Assembly (NCBI RefSeq): GCF_014197755.1
Contig: NZ_JACIGE010000003.1
Coordinates: 237,130-301,129 of the forward strand
DNA: 64,000 nt
From: Rhodocyclus tenuis
GTDB taxonomy: Bacteria; Pseudomonadota; Gammaproteobacteria; Burkholderiales; Rhodocyclaceae
Direction of reading: 5' to 3'
The notes under the pieces are model-generated. The model ran no database searches and was not told the DNA's origin. It was given only the letters and a program-made list of their open reading frames with translations. Position 1 is the first letter of the stretch. The number at the start of each line of letters is the position of its first letter. Made by a program: the position numbers and the translations under genes. Positions 38,231-47,268 of this stretch are shown piece by piece.

Positions 38231-39007
38231 ATGGAATACCAGTACCTGATCGTCGAACGGCGCGAGCGCGTCGGCCTGATCCAGCTCAACCGGCCGAAAC
38301 AGCTCAACGCCCTGTGCGACGCGCTGGTCGACGAGATGGTCGCCGCGCTTGACGACTTCGAAGCCGACGACGGCATCGGCGCCATCGTCATCACCGGCTC
38401 GGAAAAGGCTTTCGCCGCCGGCGCCGACATCACGGCGATGAAGGACTTCAGCCACATGGACGCCTACCGCGGCGACTACATCACGCGCAACTGGGAACGC
38501 GTCAAGACCTGTCGCAAGCCGGTCGTCGCCGCGGTCGCCGGCTATGCGCTCGGCGGCGGCTGTGAGCTGGCGATGATGTGCGACTTCATCCTCGCCGCTG
38601 ACAGCGCGCAGTTCGGCCAGCCGGAGATCAAGCTCGGCACGCTGCCCGGCGCCGGCGGCACGCAACGGCTGCCGCGCGCGGTGGGCAAGGCGAAAGCCAT
38701 GGAGATGTGCCTGACCGGTCGCCTGATGAACGCCGAAGAAGCCGAACGCGCCGGCCTGGTTGCGCGCGTCGTTCCCGCCGCCAGTCTGCTTGAGGAAGCG
38801 CTGGCAACGGCTGCGCGCATTGCCTCTTTCTCCCTGCCGGTAGTGATGATGATCAAGGAAGCGGTCAATCGCTCGTTCGAGAGCAGCCTGCAGGAAGGAC
38901 TGCTCTTCGAACGGCGCAGCTTCCATGCCAGTTTCGGCCTCGAGGACCAGAAGGAAGGCATGGCCGCCTTCAGCGAAAAGCGGCCTCCGGAGTTCCGCCA
39001 CCGCTAG
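38231..39007 (+). CDS. Enoyl-CoA hydratase/isomerase (crotonase family)
   Basis: 258 residues. The oxyanion-hole glycines lie in [11 protein letters not shown] and [14 protein letters not shown]; the two catalytic glutamates fall in GGGCELAM and in [14 protein letters not shown], and the [17 protein letters not shown] segment is standard. It hydrates 2-enoyl-CoA in beta-oxidation or phenylacetate-like pathways; the exact substrate is uncertain. It starts four bases after lptA, so it may be carried on the LPS-transport transcript, an unusual pairing. No acyl-CoA dehydrogenase or thiolase is near. Confidence 0.9.
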   Translation: MEYQYLIVERRERVGLIQLNRPKQLNALCDALVDEMVAALDDFEADDGIGAIVITGSEKAFAAGADITAMKDFSHMDAYRGDYITRNWERVKTCRKPVVAAVAGYALGGGCELAMMCDFILAADSAQFGQPEIKLGTLPGAGGTQRLPRAVGKAKAMEMCLTGRLMNAEEAERAGLVARVVPAASLLEEALATAARIASFSLPVVMMIKEAVNRSFESSLQEGLLFERRSFHASFGLEDQKEGMAAFSEKRPPEFRHR

Positions 39008-39219
39008 ACTCGTCGGCGCGGGCAGCCGGAACGGTGGCGCCGCTCCGGCCCGGGGAATCCGGGTTTCCGCCGCCTTTTCAGGCCACCTGCCTAGCCTCGC
39101 AACACCCGCCGAGAACTCCACGAACGGGCTCGGCCATTGCTACCGCACTCGCGCAAATCGATATAAAAACTAAAGCAATAACAAAGCGCTAATTTTTTGT
39201 GCGGCGCAGCAAAAAGCAC
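39008..39219. other. Non-coding stretch before the phasin promoter
   Basis: About 210 bases with no credible gene. The first half is GC-rich, with a weak GCCGGA/TCCGGC pair that might help terminate the hydratase transcript. The second half (about 39150-39215) is strikingly AT-rich for this genome and resembles an UP element or regulator-binding region ahead of the phasin promoter. No palindromic operator was recognised. Confidence 0.4.
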
Positions 39220-39247
39220 TTGACAGGCGCATCTTCCGACCTATAAT
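39220..39247 (+). promoter_or_regulatory. Strong sigma-70 promoter of the first phasin gene
   Basis: TTGACA (39220-39225) and TATAAT (39242-39247), both perfect, with a 16-base spacer and AT-rich upstream sequence. Start of transcription near 39254, leaving a leader of about 137 bases before the phasin ATG. Confidence 0.9.
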
Positions 39248-39390
39248 CGGAATCATGGTGCAGCGCAGCAATGCCGACGCGGCACCAGTCGCGCAGCAGA
39301 ACCCGCAGTAGCCCGGCAGCGCCGTCCGTGCGGATGCGTAGCCGATCGCCATTCAGGACCGAATTCAAACTACCTCTCTGGAGAATCGCC

Positions 39391-39963
39391 ATGTCGCTGT
39401 TTACCACCCCGGAACAATTCGCCGCCGCCAACAAGGCTTCCGTTGAAGCGCTGCTGAGCCTTGCCAACACCGCGCTGGCCGGCGCCGAACGCGTTGCCGC
39501 GCTCAACCTGAACACCGCCCGCTCGCTGCTCGAAGACAGCGTCAACAACACCAAGGCGCTGCTCGGCGCCAAGGACGTGCAGGAAGTCGTCGCCGTGCAG
39601 GCGTCGCTGGCACAACCGAACGTCGAGAAGGTCGTTTCCTACTCGCGCAGCTTCTACGAAATCTCTGCCCAGTCGCAGGAAGAAGTCGCCAAGCTGCTCG
39701 AAGCGCAATACGGCGAATTCCAGAAGACCGTTGCCGGTCTGCTCGACCAGGCTTCGAAGAACGCCCCGGCCGGTTCCGACGTCGCCGTCGCCGCCGTCAA
39801 GTCGGCCTTCGCCGCTGCCAACTCGGCTTTCGACAGCCTGAACAAGGCCGCCAAGCAAGTCGCCGAAATCACCGAAGCCAATGTTGCCGCCGCCACCAAC
39901 GCGACGGTCAAGGCTGTCGGCGCGACGACCGCTGCTGCAAGCGCTGCCGGTAAAAAGAAGTAA
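39391..39963 (+). CDS. Phasin (PHA granule surface protein), first copy
   Basis: 190 residues of the Phasin_2 family: amphipathic, nearly all helical, rich in Ala, no TM segment. Typical features are the N-terminal FTTPEQFAAANKASVEALL and QASLAQPNVEKVVSYSRSFYEI. Phasins coat polyhydroxyalkanoate granules and control their size and number. An Ala/Thr/Lys-rich tail (KK end) is like those that bind nucleic acid or PHA in other phasins. Driven by a consensus promoter with a good ribosome-binding site (TGGAGA) and ended by a strong terminator, so it is probably abundant. Confidence 0.93.
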   Translation: MSLFTTPEQFAAANKASVEALLSLANTALAGAERVAALNLNTARSLLEDSVNNTKALLGAKDVQEVVAVQASLAQPNVEKVVSYSRSFYEISAQSQEEVAKLLEAQYGEFQKTVAGLLDQASKNAPAGSDVAVAAVKSAFAAANSAFDSLNKAAKQVAEITEANVAAATNATVKAVGATTAAASAAGKKK

Positions 39964-39995
39964 GCCGGAACGGAGTCAAGCAGGACGCAAGACTG

Positions 39996-40025
39996 AAAGC
40001 CCCGGCCACGGCCGGGGCTTTTTTA
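39996..40025 (+). terminator. Intrinsic terminator between the two phasin genes
   Basis: Perfect 12-bp dyad AAAGCCCCGGCC / GGCCGGGGCTTT (39996-40007 and 40010-40021) followed by three further T residues. The very short formal loop implies the top pairs open in the RNA. Confidence 0.92.
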
Positions 40026-40086
40026 CGCGCCGGACCAGTAGCCTGCGCCAGCGCACTTTTTCGATCCACGATCGTAAGGAGCAATC

Positions 40087-40677
40087 ATGAGCGACAACCC
40101 TCTTGAACAACTGGCCCAGACGCAAAAGGCCAGCGCCGATGTACTCTCTTCTCTGGTGCGCACGGCTTTCAGCGGCGTCGAACAACTGACCGCGCTGAAT
40201 ATCGCCGCCAGCCGCGACTTCTTCAATGCCAGCGTCAGCAGCACGCAACAACTGCTCAGCGCCAAGGACCCGCAGGATCTGGCGAAGCTAAATGCCTCGC
40301 TGGCGCAGCCGAACATCGAAAAGCTGATCGACTATTCGAGCAAGGTTTACGCGCTTACCGCCAAGCTGCAGAAGGAACTCGCGACAGTGGTCGAAGCGCA
40401 ATACGACGTCTTCACCCGCAATGCCGCAGTGGCGATCGAGAAGACCTCGGCCAATGCGCCGCTCGGTGGCGATGTCTTCGCCGCGGCGTTGAAGTCGGTG
40501 CTCGACGCCTCGACCACCACCTATGGCAACCTGACGCAGCTGACGCACCAGTTCGCCGACATCACCGACGCCAACGTACATGCAGCGACCAGCGCCACGG
40601 CCAAGGCCGCTGAAGCAACGAGCGCCGCCGCCAACGCGGCAAGCACGCGCGCAACGGCAAGCAAGCGCAGCAAATAG
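40087..40677 (+). CDS. Phasin, second copy
   Basis: 196 residues, paralogous to the preceding phasin: the ASLAQPNIEKLIDYSSKVY block and the FADITDANVHAA block align with those of copy one, but the N-terminus (MSDNPLEQLAQTQ) and Ala/Thr tail differ. It has an AAGGAG ribosome-binding site. The terminator upstream implies its own promoter or read-through; I saw no consensus promoter in the 123-base gap. Two phasins in series suggest granule coats tuned to different conditions. Confidence 0.92.
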   Translation: MSDNPLEQLAQTQKASADVLSSLVRTAFSGVEQLTALNIAASRDFFNASVSSTQQLLSAKDPQDLAKLNASLAQPNIEKLIDYSSKVYALTAKLQKELATVVEAQYDVFTRNAAVAIEKTSANAPLGGDVFAAALKSVLDASTTTYGNLTQLTHQFADITDANVHAATSATAKAAEATSAAANAASTRATASKRSK

Positions 40678-40728
40678 GCGGGAAATTGCGCGCTGCCCGG
40701 CTGACGCTGCGGGCAGGCGCGAGGCAGT

Positions 40729-41514
40729 TCAGGGGCGCGGCGTCCAGGTGATGCCGCGCCTTTCAATTTCAGCGCGAATCTCGGCCAGCGCCGCGTCGAC
40801 CAGCTCCGGATCGCCCTCGACACCGAGTTCCAGATGCCGGCGCTGGCCGTTCGCGTCGAGCGAAGGCAGACTGAACAGGCGTAGTGCCGGGTAGTCGGCG
40901 ACGATGCGCTCCATCAGATCGAGCAGCGCGCTTTCGTAGGCGCCAGGGCCGGTCAGCAGCAGCGCGCGATCGACCGGCGGCTGCCGATTGAAGTACGCCG
41001 AATAGAAGGTGTCGAGCGCCCACTCGACCATCGGGTGCGACATCTGCGGAAAACCCGGCAGAAAATGATGCTCGCGCACGCGGAAACCCGGAATTCGGTT
41101 GAACGGGTTGGGAACGATGTCGACGCCACGCGGGAAGCTGCCGAGCAGCAGTTGCTGTGGCGAAGGCCCGTCCGCCCCCGCGGCGACCGGCATCTTGCCC
41201 GCGGCGACGCGCGCGCGGATTTCGCGTTCGGCATCGGGATGCAGCACCAGATCGACGCCGAGCGCCTCGGCTACCGCCTGCCGCGTATGGTCGTCGGGCG
41301 TGTTGCCGATGCCGCCGAAACTGAAAACGACGTCGCCACGCGCAAAACTGCGGCGGAAGGCGTCGACCAGCCGCGGCCGCTCGTCGCCGAGATACTCGAC
41401 CCACGACAGACGCAGGCCGCGCGCGCCGAGCAGTTCGGTCAGCCGCGCGAAATGTTTGTCGCTGCGTTTGCCCGACAGGATTTCGTCGCCGATGATGAAC
41501 GCGCCGAAGTTCAT
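40729..41514 (-). CDS. CinA/MoaB-like molybdopterin-binding-domain protein
   Basis: 261 residues. It opens FGAFIIGDEILSGKRSDKH, the first motif of the CinA N-terminal (MoCF_biosynth) domain, with SFGGIGNTPDDHT as the second, where CinA proteins read GGLGPT(D)D. The C-terminal amidase part of full CinA is absent. Proteins of this short class have been linked to nucleotide or pyrophosphate hydrolysis, but the substrate is unknown. It overlaps the upstream EI24-like gene by four bases, so the two are co-translated. Confidence 0.82.
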   Translation of the reverse strand: MNFGAFIIGDEILSGKRSDKHFARLTELLGARGLRLSWVEYLGDERPRLVDAFRRSFARGDVVFSFGGIGNTPDDHTRQAVAEALGVDLVLHPDAEREIRARVAAGKMPVAAGADGPSPQQLLLGSFPRGVDIVPNPFNRIPGFRVREHHFLPGFPQMSHPMVEWALDTFYSAYFNRQPPVDRALLLTGPGAYESALLDLMERIVADYPALRLFSLPSLDANGQRRHLELGVEGDPELVDAALAEIRAEIERRGITWTPRP

Positions 41515-42248
41515 TGCCTTTCCTCCACGATAACGGTGACAACCGCACCGCGCCGCAGCTGGCGCAGCGCTTCAAGACAGAAATGGATGTAGGCCAGCGC
41601 CGCCAGCGTCGGCGCCAGCAGGCCGAGCAGCGGCACGTGCGCCAGCACCGCCGCGACGCCGCCGAGCGCCAGCAGTGGCACGCGCTGCTGTTGCAGCAAC
41701 TGGCGCCGCTCGTCGTCGCTGGCGTGCACCGCCAGCGCGTCGTAAGCGAAGGTACGCCGGTTGAGCCAGGCGAGCAGGAACAGCGGCAGAACCAGCGCGG
41801 CGCCGGGAATCAGCCACAGCGGCAGCGTCACCACCCAGCCGACGGCAAAGAGCGCGGCCGCGCTGACGCTGTTCCACGTCGACGCTGCGGTGCTGTCGCT
41901 GCCGAATGCCGCCAGATCGGGGTATTCGCGTGCCGCCACCTGACGCAGCAACAGCGGCAGGACGAAGATTGCCGTGAGCAGGATCGCCGTCAGCGTTGCC
42001 GCGGCGAGGACCAGTGCCCAGCCGCCGAGCACCGCGAGCAGCTTGGCCAGCCACACCGCGCCCCAGCCCGACAGCCAGCTCAGCGGCGGCTGGTCGAGCA
42101 GCAGCGCGACGAAACGGTCGAGAACGAACAGCGCGAGTGCGATCCACGCCAGCAGAGACACCACCGCCGGCCCGAGCACGTACAGCCAGACCCGCGCCCA
42201 GGCCAATGTGCGCAAGCTGCGCGCCAGTGCGACGACCATCTCGGGCAT
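41511..42248 (-). CDS. EI24/CysZ-like integral membrane protein
   Basis: 245 residues with four to five long hydrophobic segments. The N-terminal MPEMVVALARSLRTLAWARVW and LLALGGVAAVLAHVPLLGLLAP match the EI24/CysZ family, some of whose members import sulfate. No cys genes are near, so sulfate transport is not supported by context. ATG at 42248 is preferred; an upstream in-frame start at 42308 would add 20 residues rich in charge. Overlaps the CinA-like gene. Confidence 0.72.
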   Translation of the reverse strand: MPEMVVALARSLRTLAWARVWLYVLGPAVVSLLAWIALALFVLDRFVALLLDQPPLSWLSGWGAVWLAKLLAVLGGWALVLAAATLTAILLTAIFVLPLLLRQVAAREYPDLAAFGSDSTAASTWNSVSAAALFAVGWVVTLPLWLIPGAALVLPLFLLAWLNRRTFAYDALAVHASDDERRQLLQQQRVPLLALGGVAAVLAHVPLLGLLAPTLAALAYIHFCLEALRQLRRGAVVTVIVEERQ

Positions 42249-42343
42249 ATCCCTCTCTTCTGCCGGCCCTGCCGGCTCCGCAAATGACCTCACCAACGAA
42301 CTTGCCAACGCTCCGCCGGGAGCGCGTCAGCGCGCCGCCCGGA

Positions 42344-45300
42344 TCAGATCCCCTCCCACATTTTCTGCAGGCGTTTCACCGACACCGGCGCCGGCGTGCG
42401 CAGCTCCTGCGCGAACAGCTGCACGCGCAATTCCTCGAGCAGCCAGCGGAACTGTTCCATCTGCGGGTCAGCGACGCCCTGCCGTGCCAGCGTCTGCGCG
42501 CGCCGCTCGTACTGCAGCCACAGCGCGGCGACGTCGGCCTGCGCGCGCGCATCGCGCGCGGCGCCATCGTCGCCGTTCTTGCGCAGCTTGTCGAGACGCA
42601 ACGCCGCCGCCTGCAGATAGCGCGGAAAGTGCTGCAGGCGCTCGAAAGGCGTGTCGACAACGAAGCGCTTGCCGACGAGGCGTCCGACCTGGCGCTCGAT
42701 GTCGGCGACGGCCTCCGCGTGCGCGCGGAAGCCCGGCAGCTTCTTCTGCAAGCTCTGCCAGTCGCCAAGGATGCGCTCAGCCAGCCGGCTGATTTCCTGC
42801 GCCAGCAGGCCGAGCCGCTGCTTGGCCTCGGCGCAGCGCGTGGTGAAGGATTCGGCGTCGACCGGCCACGGCTCGGCCAGACAGGCACGCGCAAAAGCCG
42901 TTTCGATCAGCTGCCGGCGCAACTCGTCGAGCGAGCCGAGCGACAGGTAGAGCATTCCCATCTGCGTCAGATTGGGCAGGTTCTTTTCCAGATACTTCAC
43001 CTGCTCGCGAAACTGCAGCATGAAGAGGCGCAGCAGGCCCTGCCGATGCACGCGCCGCGCCTCGTCGGGCGAATCAAAGACGCGCAGCGCAACCGAATCG
43101 CCCTCGTCGGCGAGCGCCGGATAACCGATGGCGGTCTGGCCACCGGTCGACACTTCCATCAGTTCAGGCAGTTCGCCGAAAGTCCAGCTGGTGATGCCGG
43201 TGAAACTAGCCGGCGTGGCGCCTGATAACTCGCGCGCGTCGCCGCCCTCGGCCGCCGGAGCGCTGTTCGCGTCGGCACTGGCGAAGGCTGCGGAAGATGC
43301 TCCAGCGAATGCCGCAGCGGCGCCTGTGCCGGTGGCGCGTTCGCTGGAGAAACCGGCGGCAACGCTCGCTGCCGCCGCCGCGGCGAACTCGGCGCGCGCT
43401 TCGCGTCCCCAGTCGGCACGCAGTTCGGCGAGATGGCGGCTGGTCGCCAGCAGGCGGCCTTCGCGCGGCCCGCCGTTGCTCTTGAAAGCCGCCTCGCTCT
43501 CGTCGAGTGACTCGAGCAAACGGAAGTTCATGAACAGGTGCGCCGGCAGCGCGTCGGGACGGAAAGCGTCGGGCGTCAGCGCCCAGCCGCGCGCGTGGAT
43601 GCCGCGCGTATCGCGGATGTAGGCGATCAGTGCGCCAACCAGCGGCTCGTCGGTGGGCGCCACCTCGTCGGCGAAACTCTCGGCGAATTCGGCGAGCGGC
43701 ATCAGCTTGGCGCGAATCCGCTGCGGCAGCGTCTTCACCAACTGCAGCACCTTTTCCTTGAGCAGGCCAGGCACCAGCCACTCGCAGCGCGCCGCCGGAA
43801 TGCGGTTCAACTGCGCCAGCGGCAGGCTCAGCGTCACGCCGTCGCGGGCGCTGCCCGGCTCGAAGTGGTAAGTGAGCGGCAGCGACCAGGCGCCGGCGCC
43901 GCTGCCGAAGGCGAAGCGCGGCGGGAAAGCGTCGCTGGTGACGCCGGCGGCTTCGTGGCGCATCAGGTCGTCGCGTTCGAGGAAGAGCAGACGCGGCGTT
44001 GCACGCTCGGCGTCGCGCCGCCAGCGCTCGAAGCCGGCGCCGTCGCACACCTCGGCCGGAACGACGCGGTCGTAGAAGGCGAAGATCAGTTCTTCGTCGA
44101 CCAGCACGTCGGGCCGCCGCGACTTGTGCTCGAGCGCCTCGATCTCCTCGATCAGCGCCTGGTTGTGGCGGAAGAAGGCCCAGCGTCGTGCGTAGTCCTC
44201 ACTCACTTCGCCGCCGACCAGCCCCTGGCGGATGAACAGCTCGCGCGCACCGGCGGCGTCGAGCGGCGCCAGCGCGACGCGGCGCCGCGGCGTGACGACC
44301 AGCCCGTAGAGCGTCGTCCGCTCGAAAGCGACGGCCTGCATCGCCTTCTTCTCCCAGTGCGGATCAGCGTGGCTGCGGCGGATCAGGTGAGCGCCCACCT
44401 GCTCGAGCCAGTCCGGATCGATGCGCGCGACGCAGCGTGCGTAGAGCCGGCTGGTCTCGGCGATCTCGGCGGCGGCGATCCACTTGCCGGCCTTCTTCTG
44501 CAAGGGCGACGAGGGATGGACGAAGAAGCGGATGCCACGCGCGCCGAGATAATGCGCGGCTTCGTCGCTGCGAAAACCGATGTTGCCAAGCAGCCCGGCG
44601 AGCAGGGCGCGGTGGATTGCGGCGTAGCGCGCGGCTTCGGCGCCGGGCACCAGCGGCACCCCGGCCACCGGCTCGACCTTGCTGGCGGCTGCGGCGTTCT
44701 TCTGTGTTTCGGCGCGAGCCGCCGGCGTCCCCGCCCGCTTATCGCTTGCTGCTTTCGCTTCTGCCGTTTTCGCTTCTGCCGTTTTGGCCGCTGCGCTTGC
44801 GTTCGCATCGCCATGCAGCCAGCCATGCTCGGCGGCGACGGCGTGCAGCTGCGCATGCACGTCGTGCCATTCGCGCATGCGCTGCGGCGACAGGAAGTTC
44901 TCCTGGCAGACCTGCGCCAGCTTGCGCTGCGATTTCTTGTGCGCGATCTCGCCTGCGTACCACTGCCACAGCTTGAGCCAGGAGAGGAACTCCGACTTCT
45001 CGTCGGCGAAGCGGCGGTGGGCCGCATCGGCGGCGCCGGCGCGTTCCTGCGGGCGGTCGCGCGGGTCCTGCACCGACAGCGCTGCGGCGATCACCAGCAT
45101 CTCGTCAAGACAACCTTCGTCGCGGGCAGCGACGATCATGCGTGCGATGCACGGGTCGAGCGGCAGCGCCGCCAGCGTGCGGCCGATGTCGGTGAGCGCC
45201 CGCTCTTCGGTGACCGCCGCCAGTTCGACCAGCAACTGGTAGCCGTCGCTGACCGCCTTGGTCGGCGGCGCGTCGATGAAGGGGAAATCTTCGATGTCGC

Positions 45301-46939
45301 CGAGGCGCAGCGCCTTCATGCGCAGGATGACGCCGGCCAGCGACGAACGCAGGATTTCCGGATCGCCGAAGGCCGGTCGCGCGGCGAAATCGGCCTCGGC
45401 GTAGAGACGGATGCAGACGCCGGCGGCGACGCGTCCGCAACGCCCGGCGCGCTGGTTGGCTGCAGCCTGCGCAATCTTCTCGACGCGCAACTGCTCGACC
45501 TTGTTGCGGTACGAGTAGCGCTTGACGCGCGCGAGTCCCGTATCGACGACGTAGCGGATGCCGGGAACGGTGAGCGAGGTTTCGGCGACGTTGGTCGCCA
45601 GCACGATGCGCAGGCCGCCGTGCGGGCGGAAGATGCGCGACTGTTCCTCGGCCGACAGGCGCGCGAACAGCGGCAGGATTTCGGCGTGCGCGGCAGCGCC
45701 GGTGAACGCGTGCTTGCGCAGCGCTTCGGCCGCATCGCGGATCTCGCGCTCGCCGGGCAGGAAGACGAGAACGTCGCCGGGACCGCAGCGCAGCAGTTCG
45801 TCGCAGGCGTCGACGATGGCGTCGTAGAGGTCGCGCTCGGGTGGCGCACCGCTGGCGCGAGCTCTTTCTGCGCGCTCGCCGGCCTCGCGTGCGAACGGTC
45901 GCGGGGAAACGGCCGCTGTTGCAGGCGCAAGCGCCGGCGCGCCGTCGCCTGCCACGGTGCGAACGCCCGCTTCTCCGGCGAGGCCGGTCCTACGCTCTCC
46001 GGCGAGGCCGGTCCTACGCTCTCCGGCGAGGCCGGTCCTACGCTCTCCGGCAAGGCCAGCCTCACGCTCGTCGGCAAGCGCTGCCTGACGCTCAGCGGCG
46101 AGCGCAGCCACCGTGCGCGCTACGGCGCTACCCGGCGCGCCGTCGAGCGGCCGGTAGCGGACGTCGACCGGGAACAGGCGGCCGGACACCTCGATCACCG
46201 GCGCCGGCTTGCCGCCGATCGCGAAGTGGCGCGCGAAGCGCTCGGCGTCGATCGTCGCCGAGGTGATGATCACCTTCAGGTCTGGCCGCTTGGGCAGGAT
46301 CTGGCGCAGATAGCCGAGCAGAAAATCGATGTTCAGGCTGCGCTCGTGCGCCTCATCGATGATCAGCGTGTCGTACTTCGCCAGCAGCGGGTCGCCCTGC
46401 GTTTCGGCGAGCAGGATGCCGTCGGTCATCAGCTTGATGAAGGCGCCCGGGGAGGTGCGGTCGGTGAAGCGGATCTTGTAGCCGACCAGCGCGCCGGGTT
46501 CGCTGGCGAGCTCCTGCGCGATGCGCGCGGCGGTGGCGCGCGCGGCGATGCGCCGCGGCTGCGTATGGCCGATCAGCCCGCGCGTGCCACGGCCGAGCGC
46601 CAGACAGATCTTCGGCAGCTGCGTCGTCTTGCCCGAGCCGGTTTCACCGCAGACGATCAGCACCTGATTCGCGGCGATCAGCGCGGCAATCTCGTCGCGC
46701 CGGCCATTGACCGGCAGATCGTCAGCGAACTGAGGTTGCGGCAGACGCGCCCGGCGCGCCGCCACAGCCGCCCGTGACGCCGCAAGCAAGGACTCACGTT
46801 CGGCGGCCAGCGCCGCGCGCTTGTCGCCAAAGGCGTGGCGCAGATCGCGTGCCAGTTGGCGCAGGCGCTGCTGGTCGGCGGCGAGACAGTCGTCGGCGAA
46901 GCCGGCCGAAGCGCCAGGCCCCGGCTGCCGGCTGCTCAA
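42344..46939 (-). CDS. hrpA: ATP-dependent RNA helicase HrpA with unusual repeat insert
   Basis: 1531 residues, longer than E. coli HrpA (about 1300). DEAH-box core: Walker A GETGSGKTTQLPK near residue 95, DEAH in IIDEAHERSLN, SAT as ITSATID, and QRAGRCGR of motif VI, followed by HA2, OB and the large C-terminal DUF3418 region. Between VDVRYRPLD and the LYDAIVDACDEL segment there is a low-complexity insert of about 100 residues built on an eight-residue repeat (about 283-322). Further Ala/Lys/Glu-rich inserts lie near 716-745 and about 1195-1250. The start is TTG at 46939 with AAGGGAG upstream. HrpA rescues stalled ribosomes in other bacteria. Confidence 0.94.
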   Translation of the reverse strand: MSSRQPGPGASAGFADDCLAADQQRLRQLARDLRHAFGDKRAALAAERESLLAASRAAVAARRARLPQPQFADDLPVNGRRDEIAALIAANQVLIVCGETGSGKTTQLPKICLALGRGTRGLIGHTQPRRIAARATAARIAQELASEPGALVGYKIRFTDRTSPGAFIKLMTDGILLAETQGDPLLAKYDTLIIDEAHERSLNIDFLLGYLRQILPKRPDLKVIITSATIDAERFARHFAIGGKPAPVIEVSGRLFPVDVRYRPLDGAPGSAVARTVAALAAERQAALADEREAGLAGERRTGLAGERRTGLAGERRTGLAGEAGVRTVAGDGAPALAPATAAVSPRPFAREAGERAERARASGAPPERDLYDAIVDACDELLRCGPGDVLVFLPGEREIRDAAEALRKHAFTGAAAHAEILPLFARLSAEEQSRIFRPHGGLRIVLATNVAETSLTVPGIRYVVDTGLARVKRYSYRNKVEQLRVEKIAQAAANQRAGRCGRVAAGVCIRLYAEADFAARPAFGDPEILRSSLAGVILRMKALRLGDIEDFPFIDAPPTKAVSDGYQLLVELAAVTEERALTDIGRTLAALPLDPCIARMIVAARDEGCLDEMLVIAAALSVQDPRDRPQERAGAADAAHRRFADEKSEFLSWLKLWQWYAGEIAHKKSQRKLAQVCQENFLSPQRMREWHDVHAQLHAVAAEHGWLHGDANASAAAKTAEAKTAEAKAASDKRAGTPAARAETQKNAAAASKVEPVAGVPLVPGAEAARYAAIHRALLAGLLGNIGFRSDEAAHYLGARGIRFFVHPSSPLQKKAGKWIAAAEIAETSRLYARCVARIDPDWLEQVGAHLIRRSHADPHWEKKAMQAVAFERTTLYGLVVTPRRRVALAPLDAAGARELFIRQGLVGGEVSEDYARRWAFFRHNQALIEEIEALEHKSRRPDVLVDEELIFAFYDRVVPAEVCDGAGFERWRRDAERATPRLLFLERDDLMRHEAAGVTSDAFPPRFAFGSGAGAWSLPLTYHFEPGSARDGVTLSLPLAQLNRIPAARCEWLVPGLLKEKVLQLVKTLPQRIRAKLMPLAEFAESFADEVAPTDEPLVGALIAYIRDTRGIHARGWALTPDAFRPDALPAHLFMNFRLLESLDESEAAFKSNGGPREGRLLATSRHLAELRADWGREARAEFAAAAAASVAAGFSSERATGTGAAAAFAGASSAAFASADANSAPAAEGGDARELSGATPASFTGITSWTFGELPELMEVSTGGQTAIGYPALADEGDSVALRVFDSPDEARRVHRQGLLRLFMLQFREQVKYLEKNLPNLTQMGMLYLSLGSLDELRRQLIETAFARACLAEPWPVDAESFTTRCAEAKQRLGLLAQEISRLAERILGDWQSLQKKLPGFRAHAEAVADIERQVGRLVGKRFVVDTPFERLQHFPRYLQAAALRLDKLRKNGDDGAARDARAQADVAALWLQYERRAQTLARQGVADPQMEQFRWLLEELRVQLFAQELRTPAPVSVKRLQKMWEGI
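45972..46091 (-). repeat. 24-bp tandem repeat inside hrpA
   Basis: Three perfect 24-base units (45972-45995, 45996-46019, 46020-46043) are followed by a fourth with four changes (46044-46067) and a fifth more divergent (46068-46091); a sixth weak unit may follow. The frame is kept, giving an eight-residue LAGERRTG-type repeat. The decay from one end suggests recent expansion of an older repeat. On the coding strand the unit contains GTAGGACCGGCCTCG, like intergenic REP-type sequences. Confidence 0.9.
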
Positions 46940-47237
46940 GAGCCACTCCCTTGGTAGTGGCCGTCAGCACTCACTTCGCCAAGCAGCACCGTTCGAAATC
47001 CAGCGTAAAGCGCAGCAAAAAACATCCCGATCCTTTTTCCGGAAAGCAGCCCGAGGCTGCGCCAAAAAAGCTGGCGCCGCGCCTTGCAGGCAACAGGAGG
47101 CGAGATTTTAGACCGTTCGGCTGCGCCGCGCCGCCGGCGGTACGCAACCGAGAAAACGAAACGGCCGCTGTACGCAGGACGCGTCGAGGAAAACCAGGCC
47201 ATCGCCGGAGCCGCGGCGAGCGCGCCGCGGAAAAGCG
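46940..47237. other. Non-coding stretch between hrpA and the chemoreceptor gene
   Basis: About 300 bases without a credible gene. It holds the hrpA ribosome-binding site and a GCCACT/AGTGGC inverted repeat just upstream of hrpA (near 46941-46962). The central part (about 47000-47110) is less GC-rich and may carry the hrpA promoter on the minus strand, but no consensus hexamers were found. Confidence 0.4.
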
Positions 47238-47261
47238 GAGACGCTGCGCGGGCAGCGTCTC
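47238..47261 (-). terminator. Hairpin after the chemoreceptor gene
   Basis: Perfect 10-bp stem GAGACGCTGC / GCAGCGTCTC with a tetraloop, seven bases past the end of the receptor gene. On the coding strand only a T4 run follows a few bases later, so it is a modest terminator. Confidence 0.6.
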
Positions 47262-47268
47262 CCGGCGA

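Noticed and set aside
45972..46091. CRISPR-like array
   Set aside because: The repeats are directly adjacent with no spacers, keep the hrpA frame and decay gradually; they are tandem duplications.
43538..46777. Open frame of more than 1,000 codons antisense to hrpA
   Set aside because: The GC-rich codons of hrpA leave the opposite strand free of stops. The product has no recognisable domain, while hrpA itself is complete.
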